DNA of 14,707 nucleotides, taken from positions 1 to 14,707 of the forward strand of contig JAJYBO010000045.1 of assembly GCA_021778975.1 (NCBI GenBank). The letters are read 5' to 3'. Under the pieces are notes generated by a model. That model saw nothing but the letters and a program-made list of their open reading frames with translations. It made no database searches and was not told the DNA's origin. Both the position numbers and the translations under genes were made by a program. Positions 6,816 through 13,935 of the stretch are shown here, in pieces (position 1 is the stretch's first letter; each line of letters starts with the position of its first letter). This DNA comes from Deltaproteobacteria bacterium. GTDB lineage: Bacteria > Desulfobacterota > Desulfobacteria > Desulfobacterales > Desulfatirhabdiaceae.

Positions 6816-8743
6816 AAATATTTCGCTGCTTTTTGATTTTGCTGTTTGTTTTCCCTTTGGCGTCATGTTCTTTCAGAAAGCTGGCGGTTCACCAGGAACA
6901 GGTTTCTCAAACGCCCCCCTCCCGGCCTTCCGAGGAACCCGGCGCCAGCCTTTTTGCAGCCGCAGAAAAATGGCGTATCGAAAAAATCTATCCCACTGCG
7001 CTGAGCGCTTACAAGAACTATCTCTACACATATCCGAATGCGCCGCGGACAGCGGATGCACTGCTGGCAATAGCGGACATTTATCGTGTTCTCAAAAAAC
7101 CCGCGCTGGCCGTCCCATATTATCAACGTCTCATCGTTCAATATCCTGACAGCGTTCTGATACCACAGGCCAAACTGGGCATTCTGACAGCATTCGCTCA
7201 AACAGGCGATTATCAGAAAGTGGTCTCTGAAGGTCCGGCGTTTCTCAAAAGCCCTTTACCCAGAGGTTATTTTCAAAAAATATCCCTTGTGACCGCAGAT
7301 GGATATCGTCATCTCAATCGTTACGGCGAAGCCGTCTCCATCTACGCGATGCTGGTGGAAAAATCAACCGGCGCGGATGCAGACGCTGCTTTAAAAGATA
7401 TGCGCGCCATACTGGACAAGGTCTCTCGCAGCGATCTGACCACGCTGTTGAGCCGAACGCCATCGCCTCGTTTAAAGCCATGGCTTTTGCTACAACTGGG
7501 CAAAGACAGCCTTCGAACCGAAAACCCCGAAGATGCGCTCCAAATCTTCGCCCAGCTTACAACGCAATACCCCAAAACCGATGCAGCGGTTCAGGCCGCC
7601 CAACTGATCGCCTCTCTCAAAAAACGTTCCGATTTCAAAAAACATACGTTGGGGTGTATTCTGCCGTTAAGCGGCACTTATGAACTTTACGGAAAACAGG
7701 CGTTGAAAGGCGTCGAACTGGCCCAGAACCAGTTTATCGCCGCCCATCCAGACGCTCAGCTTACGGTGTTGATCAAAGACACCGGATCGGATCCCAGCAA
7801 AACCGTCGCGGCGGTGAAAGAATTGGCCGATGCAGGCGTTGCCGCTATCATTGGTCCGGTCGCCACTGCCGATATCGCGGCGCAGGAAGCTCAAAAACAT
7901 GGTATTCCGATTATCACGCTGACGCAAAAACCCGATATCACGCAGATCGGCGACAGGGTTTTCAGGAATTTCATGACGTACGAAGCGCAGGCAAACGCCA
8001 TCGCGTCATTCGCCATCCAAAAACTGGGGCTTCACCGTTTTGGGGTGCTGTATCCCGATGAACCCTATGGAATCAACTTCAAAACATTATTTCAGGATAA
8101 GATCGCCGCCGCGGGAGGAGAAATTGTCCTGGCGGAAAGCTACAATTCTACGCAGACCGATTTCAGGGATATACTCAAAAGTTTTACCAGCTCCAGAAAC
8201 ACGGGGACATCCGCCAGTCAGAACATACCGTCGGCGACGGGCGCCGATGCTTCCGCCAATTCGGGTGCAGGCATTGAGGCGCTGTTCATACCGGAAGCGC
8301 CGTCAAAATTATCCGTCATCGCGCCCCAACTGCCACTGGCCAATCTCCAGTCCGTAGTTCTGTTGGGAACCAATTTATGGCATTCCTCCAAACTGATGCA
8401 CATGGCGGGCCCATCCCTTCAGGGCGCGATTGTACCAGACGGCTTTTTCGTTGACAGCATTTCAGACAATGTGCAGCAGTTCGTACGCTCTTTTCGCGAC
8501 GCTTTCACAGAGGCCCCCGATTACATCGAAGCCGTTTCTTATGACACCGCCATGATGATGTTTCAGATCGTGAGCAACCCGGACATGCAGTTCCGCAGTT
8601 CCATCGTTACAGCACTGTTGGACCCTGCAGGATACCACGGGGTCACCGGCGATTTCCGTTTCGATAAAAACCGGGAAGTCGAGAAAAAACTCTATCTGCT
8701 TCAGATCAAGGGGGATCGGTTTGTAGAAACGGTTTCTCCGTAA
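6812..8743 (+). CDS. LpoA-like lipoprotein: TPR domain plus periplasmic-binding domain (penicillin-binding-protein activator family)
   Basis: The 643-residue protein begins with a lipoprotein signal peptide: basic N-end, hydrophobic core, and lipobox Leu16-Ala-Ser-Cys19. Ser at +2 favours the outer membrane by the enterobacterial Lol rule. Residues about 45-265 are TPR-like helices (for example the unit around ALSAYKNYLYTYPNA). Residues about 279-640 form a type I periplasmic-binding fold (LGCILPLSGTYELYGKQALK; VAAIIGPVATADIAAQE). This TPR-plus-binding-fold order is that of LpoA, which activates the bifunctional peptidoglycan synthase PBP1A in Gammaproteobacteria; similar proteins elsewhere are named penicillin-binding protein activator by homology. 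A Ser/Thr/Gly/Asn-rich stretch (about 460-487) is a low-complexity insertion. I chose ATG 6812 because a start 32 codons upstream would bury the signal peptide. An alternative is an amino-acid ABC transporter binding protein, but no permease genes adjoin. waaA follows after 89 bp. Confidence 0.82.
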   Translation: MKIFRCFLILLFVFPLASCSFRKLAVHQEQVSQTPPSRPSEEPGASLFAAAEKWRIEKIYPTALSAYKNYLYTYPNAPRTADALLAIADIYRVLKKPALAVPYYQRLIVQYPDSVLIPQAKLGILTAFAQTGDYQKVVSEGPAFLKSPLPRGYFQKISLVTADGYRHLNRYGEAVSIYAMLVEKSTGADADAALKDMRAILDKVSRSDLTTLLSRTPSPRLKPWLLLQLGKDSLRTENPEDALQIFAQLTTQYPKTDAAVQAAQLIASLKKRSDFKKHTLGCILPLSGTYELYGKQALKGVELAQNQFIAAHPDAQLTVLIKDTGSDPSKTVAAVKELADAGVAAIIGPVATADIAAQEAQKHGIPIITLTQKPDITQIGDRVFRNFMTYEAQANAIASFAIQKLGLHRFGVLYPDEPYGINFKTLFQDKIAAAGGEIVLAESYNSTQTDFRDILKSFTSSRNTGTSASQNIPSATGADASANSGAGIEALFIPEAPSKLSVIAPQLPLANLQSVVLLGTNLWHSSKLMHMAGPSLQGAIVPDGFFVDSISDNVQQFVRSFRDAFTEAPDYIEAVSYDTAMMMFQIVSNPDMQFRSSIVTALLDPAGYHGVTGDFRFDKNREVEKKLYLLQIKGDRFVETVSP

Positions 8744-8770
8744 ATTGGCCTTCAAATTTGCGCTTTTTGC

Positions 8771-8795
8771 CCCCCTCCCCCGCTGGGGGCGGGAG
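8771..8795 (+). repeat. GC-rich palindrome (REP-like stem-loop)
   Basis: Five C's (8777-8781) pair with five G's (8785-8789) around a GCT loop. After one mismatch, CCC (8773-8775) pairs with GGG (8791-8793). No T-tract follows, so it is not a typical terminator. It resembles the short GC-rich palindromes that recur between genes in many proteobacteria and could trim or stabilise the lipoprotein-waaA transcript. Confidence 0.5.
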
Positions 8796-8832
8796 ATTAA
8801 CAGGCCGTCATCGTCCGATATCGGAAAGTACA

Positions 8833-10188
8833 ATGAATCCAGTCTATCTCACCTACCTGGGGCTGACGTCAGGACTTTACGCCGCAGGACTGCCATGCGC
8901 CCTGTTGTATTCAAAACTCTCCGGACGCTACCAGCGCAGCATTTACCAGCGTATGGGAATATCTTCTCAACCTGTCATCATGGATAAGCACGGTCCCCGG
9001 CTCTGGCTTCACGCCGTTTCGATGGGAGAAGTGGCGGCGGCAATACCCATAATCGAAGCGCTGCAAACGACAGTACCCTGTGCCGGAATTGTCCTTTCGG
9101 TTTCTACGGAACACGGATACGATCTGGCGCGATCTCGCCTGAGCGCCGATATCGCCTGCATTTATGCGCCTGTTGATTTTATCCTGTCTGTGCGGAATGC
9201 GTTTCGGAATATACAGCCGGATGTCATGGTCTTTGTGGAAACGGAGTTATGGCCAAACTGGCTGATGACGGCGCGGCGCATGGGGGTTCGAACGGTAGTC
9301 GTCAACGGCAGAATTTCGGAAAGGGCTTTCAGACGTTATTCCAAAATCCGCCCGCTGATGCAACCGATTCTTGGCGCCATAGATGCCTTCAGTATGATAC
9401 AGGACGCCGACGCGCAGCGTATCATGGCAATGGGGGCGGATATTGGCAGAATATCCGTGAACGGCAACGCCAAGTACGACCTTCTGACACGCCAGACCAG
9501 CCCCCACATCGCCCCGGCAATGCGCCGCCTTTTTGCACTGAACGATCGTACGCCCGTATTTCTGGCGGGCAGCACCCGGCGATTCGAGGAGGATATCGTT
9601 CTCGATGTCTATCAGAAAATATCGCCGGAAATTCCGGACATGCTGCTGATAATCGCCCCTCGCCACCCAAAACGCTGCAACATCATACAGCAACGCATCG
9701 CTGCAAGAGGATTGAAGTATCAGTTGCGCACAGAACTGGACGAAATTTCAAGAACAGCGCCCATCGTCATTCTGAATACGATGGGAGAACTCCAGGCCGC
9801 TTACAGCATTGCCACCGTCGTGTTTTGTGGAGGCAGCCTGGCGCCGCTGGGAGGGCAGAACATTCTCGAACCCGCGGCCTGGGGCAAACCCGTGCTTTAC
9901 GGTCCTTCTATGGAAGATTTTCTGGACGCCAGAGCCATTTTAGAGACTTCAGGCGGGGGCATCGAAGTAAAAAATGGCGATGCGCTGGCCGAAAAAGTGC
10001 GATTCTTTCTGACCCGGCCGGATGAAACCCGCTATAGTGGAGGTCTGGCCAGAAAAGCCGTCGAAATGAACCAGGGGGCCGCGCAAAAACATGCCGGTGT
10101 CATTCGCAACATACTGGCCCAAAACCCGCTTACCCCCACCGACGGACGCGTCAGCGGAAACATCCGGCAAGCAGCCCTCCGCCCCTGA
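8833..10188 (+). CDS. waaA: 3-deoxy-D-manno-octulosonic acid (Kdo) transferase
   Basis: The 451-residue protein (E. coli WaaA has 425) transfers Kdo from CMP-Kdo to the lipid A precursor on the inner face of the cytoplasmic membrane, making the first sugars of the LPS inner core. An N-terminal hydrophobic segment (about 4-28) is the membrane anchor. The GT30 N-domain shows LHAVSMGEVAAA with the catalytic Glu66 and VETELWPNWL (135-144). The C-domain shows AGSTRRFEED (245-254), APRHPKR (275-281) and the donor-binding run CGGSLAPLGGQNILEPAAWG (332-351). I chose the ATG at 8833, which has GGAAAG just upstream; a TTG at 8758 would add 25 residues translated from the GC-rich palindrome. Whether it adds one or more Kdo residues cannot be read. 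It is probably cotranscribed with the lipoprotein 89 bp upstream and converges on pfkA. Confidence 0.95.
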   Translation: MNPVYLTYLGLTSGLYAAGLPCALLYSKLSGRYQRSIYQRMGISSQPVIMDKHGPRLWLHAVSMGEVAAAIPIIEALQTTVPCAGIVLSVSTEHGYDLARSRLSADIACIYAPVDFILSVRNAFRNIQPDVMVFVETELWPNWLMTARRMGVRTVVVNGRISERAFRRYSKIRPLMQPILGAIDAFSMIQDADAQRIMAMGADIGRISVNGNAKYDLLTRQTSPHIAPAMRRLFALNDRTPVFLAGSTRRFEEDIVLDVYQKISPEIPDMLLIIAPRHPKRCNIIQQRIAARGLKYQLRTELDEISRTAPIVILNTMGELQAAYSIATVVFCGGSLAPLGGQNILEPAAWGKPVLYGPSMEDFLDARAILETSGGGIEVKNGDALAEKVRFFLTRPDETRYSGGLARKAVEMNQGAAQKHAGVIRNILAQNPLTPTDGRVSGNIRQAALRP

Positions 10189-10189
10189 A

Positions 10190-10311
10190 ACGGGTTCATA
10201 AAATATTTACAGGCAAGGCGCGTAAATCATGAGGAGTGAGGCGTACTTATGATACGCCGCAACGACGAATGATGCAGTGCAACGCAGCATCCGGACTTTT
10301 TACGAAGCCGT
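10190..10311. repeat. 122 bp MITE-like intergenic element with imperfect terminal inverted repeats
   Basis: The left end ACGGGTTCATAAAA (10190-10203) and right end TTTTACGAAGCCGT (10298-10311) are inverted repeats matching at 12 of 14 positions. Inside are a perfect 6 bp hairpin GGCGTA/TACGCC with a 7 nt loop (10240-10258) and a second hairpin GATGC/GCATC (10271-10291). The element begins one base after the waaA stop and ends 9 bp before the pfkA stop. No ORF or target duplication is evident. Dispersal in the genome is inferred from its form and from a vaguely remembered similarity to Desulfobacteraceae intergenic repeats, not shown. Confidence 0.6.
10271..10301 (+). terminator. Possible waaA terminator inside the palindromic element
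   Basis: GATGC (10271-10275) pairs with GCATC (10287-10291), with inner TGC/GCA pairing and a 2 nt bulge, followed after 5 nt by TTTTT (10297-10301). The stem is modest, so termination would be weak or aided by Rho. Confidence 0.35.
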
Positions 10312-10320
10312 CAATTTTCG

Positions 10321-11679
10321 TCAATTTTTCAGCGCTCCCTGTCCGGTGGATTCCAAAACGCTTTGCCACAGTTTGCCGTTGGGATCCACCTGCTTCCGTT
10401 TTCCGGCGGAGGCGCTCATCGGAATATGCACGAAATGATTGTTCCAGTGGCCGATCAGAAGCCTGGTTTTACCGGCCATGCCGGCGTGTACCGCATCTCT
10501 GCCCAGCACACTGCAAAACGCATGGTCGTTGGCGTTGGCGGGAAGACTGCGAATAATATAACTGGGATCAATATATTTCAGGGATATTTCCGTGTTGATT
10601 CCAGCAAAATGTTCCTGGATACGGTCCTTGAGCAACAACCCGACGTCGTTCAGCTTGACGTTGCCGGATTTATCCGTATCCTGATTGACATCCGTAAAAA
10701 ATTTCTGACCGGCGCCTTCTGCAACGACAATGACAGCGTGTTTTCTGAGTTCAAGCCGTTTTTGAAGAACGGCTAAAAGCCCACCGGGGCCGTCAATATC
10801 AAAATCCACTTCCGGAATCAGCACGAAATTGACATCCTGCTGCGCCAGCACCACCGTCGAAGCAATGAACCCGGAATAGCGTCCCATCAGTTTGATCAGT
10901 CCGATCCCGTTCGGATACCCCTCCGCCTCGCTATGCGCCGCTTTGATGGCCAGGGTCGCGATATCCACCGCGGTATCGAATCCGAAAGAGCGGGAAACCA
11001 GATAGATATCGTTGTCAATGGTTTTGGGAATGCCAACCACGCTGATCTTGAGACCACGTTGCTGAATGGTGTCCGCCACCTTGGTCGCGGCTTTCAGCGT
11101 CCCGTCACCGCCGATCATGAACAAAATGCCGATATTCATGCGCTCCAGACAATCCACGATATCGTCAATGGACTGAGGCCCACGGGATGATCCCAGAATG
11201 GAGCCGCCCCGCTCCAGAATATCGGATACGGCCGCGGGGGTCAGCGTGACGACATCATGCCCGAACCTGGGGATAAACCCCTGAAGCCCATAGCGAACGC
11301 CATAAACGTTGGTAACACCATAGCCATAGTGAAGCCCCAGAACGATCGAACGAATAATGTCGTTCAACCCCGGGCATAAACCACCACATGTCACCAGGGC
11401 GCATTTGACCTTGCTGGGATCGAAATAGATTTTCTCTCGAGGCCCCGCCATTTCAAATGCCGATACCGGAGAATCTTCCAGAATCCGCGCTTTCATCCTC
11501 TCAAGGTTGACATCTATCGTCACCCGATCGGTGTCACAGATAAAACCGGTGGTCTGCCCACGCCTCAGGAGAGGCGATGCAATTTTCCTTTCTCCCAGAG
11601 CCGGCACTTCAGTGTCAATCACTTCAGAAATCATATATCCCCCGTAAGTTGCGGCGTTTTGAACAGGCAGCGCCTTCAT
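10321..11679 (-). CDS. pfkA: 6-phosphofructokinase, long 'Gly/Lys' ATP-type
   Basis: The 452-residue protein carries the PFK signatures: GGLCPGLN (99-106), GSSRGPQ (163-169), GGDGT (190-194), GIPKTIDND (216-224, proton-acceptor Asp222) and MGRYSGFIA (265-273). It phosphorylates fructose 6-phosphate to fructose 1,6-bisphosphate in glycolysis. Gly193 at the donor-selecting position predicts ATP rather than pyrophosphate, while Lys219 (Gly in E. coli PfkA) is typical of pyrophosphate enzymes. The Gly/Lys combination is that of the long ATP-dependent clade that includes trypanosomatid enzymes, and the length (E. coli 320) fits. Donor choice is inferred. The ATG at 11679 overlaps the kdsD stop as ATGA. 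An internal ATG at 11634 with GGGGG 4 nt upstream is a real alternative and would drop 15 poorly conserved-looking residues. Confidence 0.93.
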   Translation of the reverse strand: MKALPVQNAATYGGYMISEVIDTEVPALGERKIASPLLRRGQTTGFICDTDRVTIDVNLERMKARILEDSPVSAFEMAGPREKIYFDPSKVKCALVTCGGLCPGLNDIIRSIVLGLHYGYGVTNVYGVRYGLQGFIPRFGHDVVTLTPAAVSDILERGGSILGSSRGPQSIDDIVDCLERMNIGILFMIGGDGTLKAATKVADTIQQRGLKISVVGIPKTIDNDIYLVSRSFGFDTAVDIATLAIKAAHSEAEGYPNGIGLIKLMGRYSGFIASTVVLAQQDVNFVLIPEVDFDIDGPGGLLAVLQKRLELRKHAVIVVAEGAGQKFFTDVNQDTDKSGNVKLNDVGLLLKDRIQEHFAGINTEISLKYIDPSYIIRSLPANANDHAFCSVLGRDAVHAGMAGKTRLLIGHWNNHFVHIPMSASAGKRKQVDPNGKLWQSVLESTGQGALKN

Positions 11680-12656
11680 GAATGGCCATTGTATTTAACA
11701 TCACCCTTTCCCAGAATATCGTGAAGATGCAAAACCCCCCGCGCCACGCGATGCGCATCCACAATCGGAAGCACCGTAATCTGGTATTTTTCCATCAGGT
11801 TCAGCGCATCACAAGCCAGTGCATCCACCGTCACCACGCGAGGGTGGGGGGTCATGATATCCTCCACCACCCCGCCGGCCAGCGGCATCTGCGCCGCAAT
11901 TCGTCTGCGAATATCGCCATCGGTGACAATACCTGCCAGTGTTCTGTCCGGATTAAGTACCAGCGTTGCGCCGATTTCTAAACGATTGATTTCCTGAACC
12001 GCCGTTTCAATGGAATTACCGACATACACCACCGGCATCTGGATCTCTGTCAGCATCAGATCCTGAACCTGTCGGGAAAGACGCTGTCCCAGATTTCCCC
12101 CTGGATGAAATCGCCGGAAATCTGATGATTTGAATTCTTTTTTGTTAATCAGCACCACGGCCAGCGCATCTCCCATCGCCAGCAGCGCCGTCGTGCTTGC
12201 CGTCGGCGCAAGCCCCAGGGGGCAGGCCTCTTTTTCGACACCAACGTCAATGACAATATCGCTGTGCCTTGCCAGGGTCGAATGAAGATTACCGGTAAAA
12301 GCGATCACCCGACACCCGATTCTGCGGATACTGGGCACCAAAATGTTGAGTTCATCGGTTTCACCACTATTGGAAAGCGCCAGAAACACATCATCCGGGC
12401 TGACCATCCCCAGGTCTCCGTGCATGGCCTCGACCGGGTGCAGAAACAATGACCTCGTCCCCGTGCTGTTGAGCGTCGCGACAATTTTTCTGCCCACAAT
12501 GCCGGATTTTCCGATTCCACTGACGATCAGTCTGCCTGTCGTACTACAAATGACATCCACCATCTCATCGAAATGACGATCGAGACGGTGGACAAGATTC
12601 AATATTCCTTCGGCCTCTACTTTGAGTACTTCAACGGCCTGTTCAATTGTTGACAT
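11676..12656 (-). CDS. kdsD: D-arabinose 5-phosphate isomerase (KdsD/KpsF family)
   Basis: The 326-residue protein interconverts ribulose 5-phosphate and arabinose 5-phosphate, the first committed step to Kdo for LPS. It has a SIS domain (about 35-170: IVSGIGKSG, LALSNSGETDE, LAPTASTT) and two CBS domains (about 205-265 and 270-325). The E. coli KdsD catalytic residues Lys59, Glu111, Glu152 and His193 are matched at a constant offset of 9 by Lys50, Glu102, Glu143 and His184, so it should be active. Of two adjacent ATGs I took the second (12656), which has AGAGG 4 nt upstream. The gene overlaps pfkA by 4 bp, so the two are cotranscribed and probably translationally coupled. KpsF, the capsule paralogue, is an alternative name, but no capsule genes adjoin and waaA is nearby. 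Confidence 0.95.
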   Translation of the reverse strand: MSTIEQAVEVLKVEAEGILNLVHRLDRHFDEMVDVICSTTGRLIVSGIGKSGIVGRKIVATLNSTGTRSLFLHPVEAMHGDLGMVSPDDVFLALSNSGETDELNILVPSIRRIGCRVIAFTGNLHSTLARHSDIVIDVGVEKEACPLGLAPTASTTALLAMGDALAVVLINKKEFKSSDFRRFHPGGNLGQRLSRQVQDLMLTEIQMPVVYVGNSIETAVQEINRLEIGATLVLNPDRTLAGIVTDGDIRRRIAAQMPLAGGVVEDIMTPHPRVVTVDALACDALNLMEKYQITVLPIVDAHRVARGVLHLHDILGKGDVKYNGHS

Positions 12657-12774
12657 CATTCCTCTACTTTCAGCACCACCGCCGCCACCGGATGCGTTCT
12701 CTCGAAAACCCGGCGCATGGTCAGGGAAATTCCACCGCTCCCTGTTTGAACACGGCCTTTAGCGGCGCATCTTT

Positions 12775-12804
12775 TTGACTTTCTGGTTTGCATCATAGTA
12801 TAAA
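12775..12804 (+). promoter_or_regulatory. Sigma70-type promoter for the DUF523-DUF1722 gene
   Basis: TTGACT (12775-12780, 5 of 6), an 18 nt spacer and TATAAA (12799-12804, 5 of 6) give a predicted start site about 60 nt before the ATG. A minus-strand TATACT (12797-12802) overlaps the -10 and could serve kdsD, though no -35 fits it. Confidence 0.5.
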
Positions 12805-12871
12805 ACAAATTTCAAGATCAAGGTTGATTTACCCTTCCCTTTTTTAATCTCTTGTGTTGAAAGAAATAAAA

Positions 12872-13822
12872 ATGGACTCAAAAATCAAAATCGGTATCAG
12901 CACCTGCCTTCTCGGAAAGAATGTTCGATATGACGGAGGGCACAAACTGGACAGGTTTTTGACGCAGACACTCGGACAATATGTCATCTACGTTCCAGTA
13001 TGTCCGGAGGTGGAGTGCGGGATGGACACTCCCCGAGAAGCGCTGCGCCTTGTCGGCGCTCCTGAAACCCCGCGGCTTGTCACTATTCGGGGTCGGCGCG
13101 ATTATACGGATCAAATGACCCAATGGGCAAATCAGAAACTTTTAGAACTGGAAACAGAACATCTCTGCGGTTTTATCTTCAAGAGCGATTCCCCCAGCAG
13201 CGGCATGGAACGTGTCAAGGTCTATTCTGATGACGGTATGCCTCGGAAAGTCGGTGTCGGTATTTTTGCCCGTTTGTTCATGAACCGCTTTCCACAAATT
13301 CCTGTCGAAGAAGAAGGCAGGCTGCACGACCCCAAATTGAGAGAAAATTTCATCGAACAGATTTTTACGCTGCAACGCTGGCGCCATCTGCGAGAAAGCG
13401 GTTGTACCATGAAAGCGCTGATTCAGTTTCATACCCGTCACAAATTGCTGATTCTCTCTCACAGCCCCAATCATTATCAGATAATGGGGAAGCTGACGGC
13501 GGCGGGCGCATCCTCGCCGTTCGATGAACTTGTAGATCAATACGAATCTCTGCTGGCACAGGCACTAAAACTGAAAACAACGCCGCGAAAAAACACCAAT
13601 GTGCTTCAGCACATCATGGGATATTTCAAATCGAATCTGACACCCGATGAAAAGCAAGAATTACTCGATATCATTGATGAATACTATCGAGAAAATATTC
13701 CCTTAATTGTCCCGGTCACCCTTTTGAACCACTATGCGCGAAAGTATCGGCAATCCTACCTGCTGGAACAGTATTATCTGAATCCTCACCCCTGCGCGCT
13801 GCAACTGAGGAATCATGTATGA
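12872..13822 (+). CDS. DUF523 (TudS-like Fe-S) and DUF1722 (YbgA) fusion protein
   Basis: The 316-residue protein joins an N-terminal DUF523 domain (about 5-150) to a C-terminal DUF1722 domain (about 185-305, the region making up E. coli YbgA). DUF523 motifs are GISTCLLGKNVRYDGGHK (8-25), VPVCPEVECGMDTPRE (41-56) and HLCGFIFKSDSPSSG (97-111). The three cysteines Cys12, Cys44 and Cys99 match the positions that bind a [4Fe-4S] cluster in the DUF523 thiouracil desulfidase TudS, and Glu46 follows in the CPE motif. Removal of sulfur from a thiolated base or nucleotide is therefore a reasonable hypothesis, but the substrate of the fused form is not shown here and the role of DUF1722 is unclear. I chose the ATG at 12872 over a GTG six codons upstream; its ribosome-binding site is weak (GAAAGAA). 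It appears monocistronic with its own promoter. Confidence 0.9.
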   Translation: MDSKIKIGISTCLLGKNVRYDGGHKLDRFLTQTLGQYVIYVPVCPEVECGMDTPREALRLVGAPETPRLVTIRGRRDYTDQMTQWANQKLLELETEHLCGFIFKSDSPSSGMERVKVYSDDGMPRKVGVGIFARLFMNRFPQIPVEEEGRLHDPKLRENFIEQIFTLQRWRHLRESGCTMKALIQFHTRHKLLILSHSPNHYQIMGKLTAAGASSPFDELVDQYESLLAQALKLKTTPRKNTNVLQHIMGYFKSNLTPDEKQELLDIIDEYYRENIPLIVPVTLLNHYARKYRQSYLLEQYYLNPHPCALQLRNHV

Positions 13823-13837
13823 CGAAACCGGATTTCG

Positions 13838-13866
13838 TTGACATTGACAGACTTGAAAAATAAAAT
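13838..13866 (+). promoter_or_regulatory. Sigma70-type promoter for the PpiD-like gene
   Basis: A perfect TTGACA (13838-13843), a 17 nt spacer and TAAAAT (13861-13866, 5 of 6) precede the ATG by about 70 nt. A second TTGACA (13844-13849) abuts the first but would leave only an 11 nt spacer, so the upstream hexamer is the likely -35. Confidence 0.65.
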
Positions 13867-13935
13867 GAAAATTTTAGCATGTTGGCAACTATCTTTTTTC
13901 ACCGGCATATCGCCACAATCATGAGGATGTTATAA

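Noticed and set aside
8758..8832. Upstream TTG start for waaA
   Set aside because: The extra 25 residues come from translating the GC-rich palindrome and do not look like WaaA; the ATG at 8833 begins directly at the membrane-anchor segment.
9249..10025. 258-codon plus-strand open frame in another frame within waaA
   Set aside because: It overlaps the conserved waaA motifs, is rich in Arg/Gln/His/Gly and has no family features; frame shadow.
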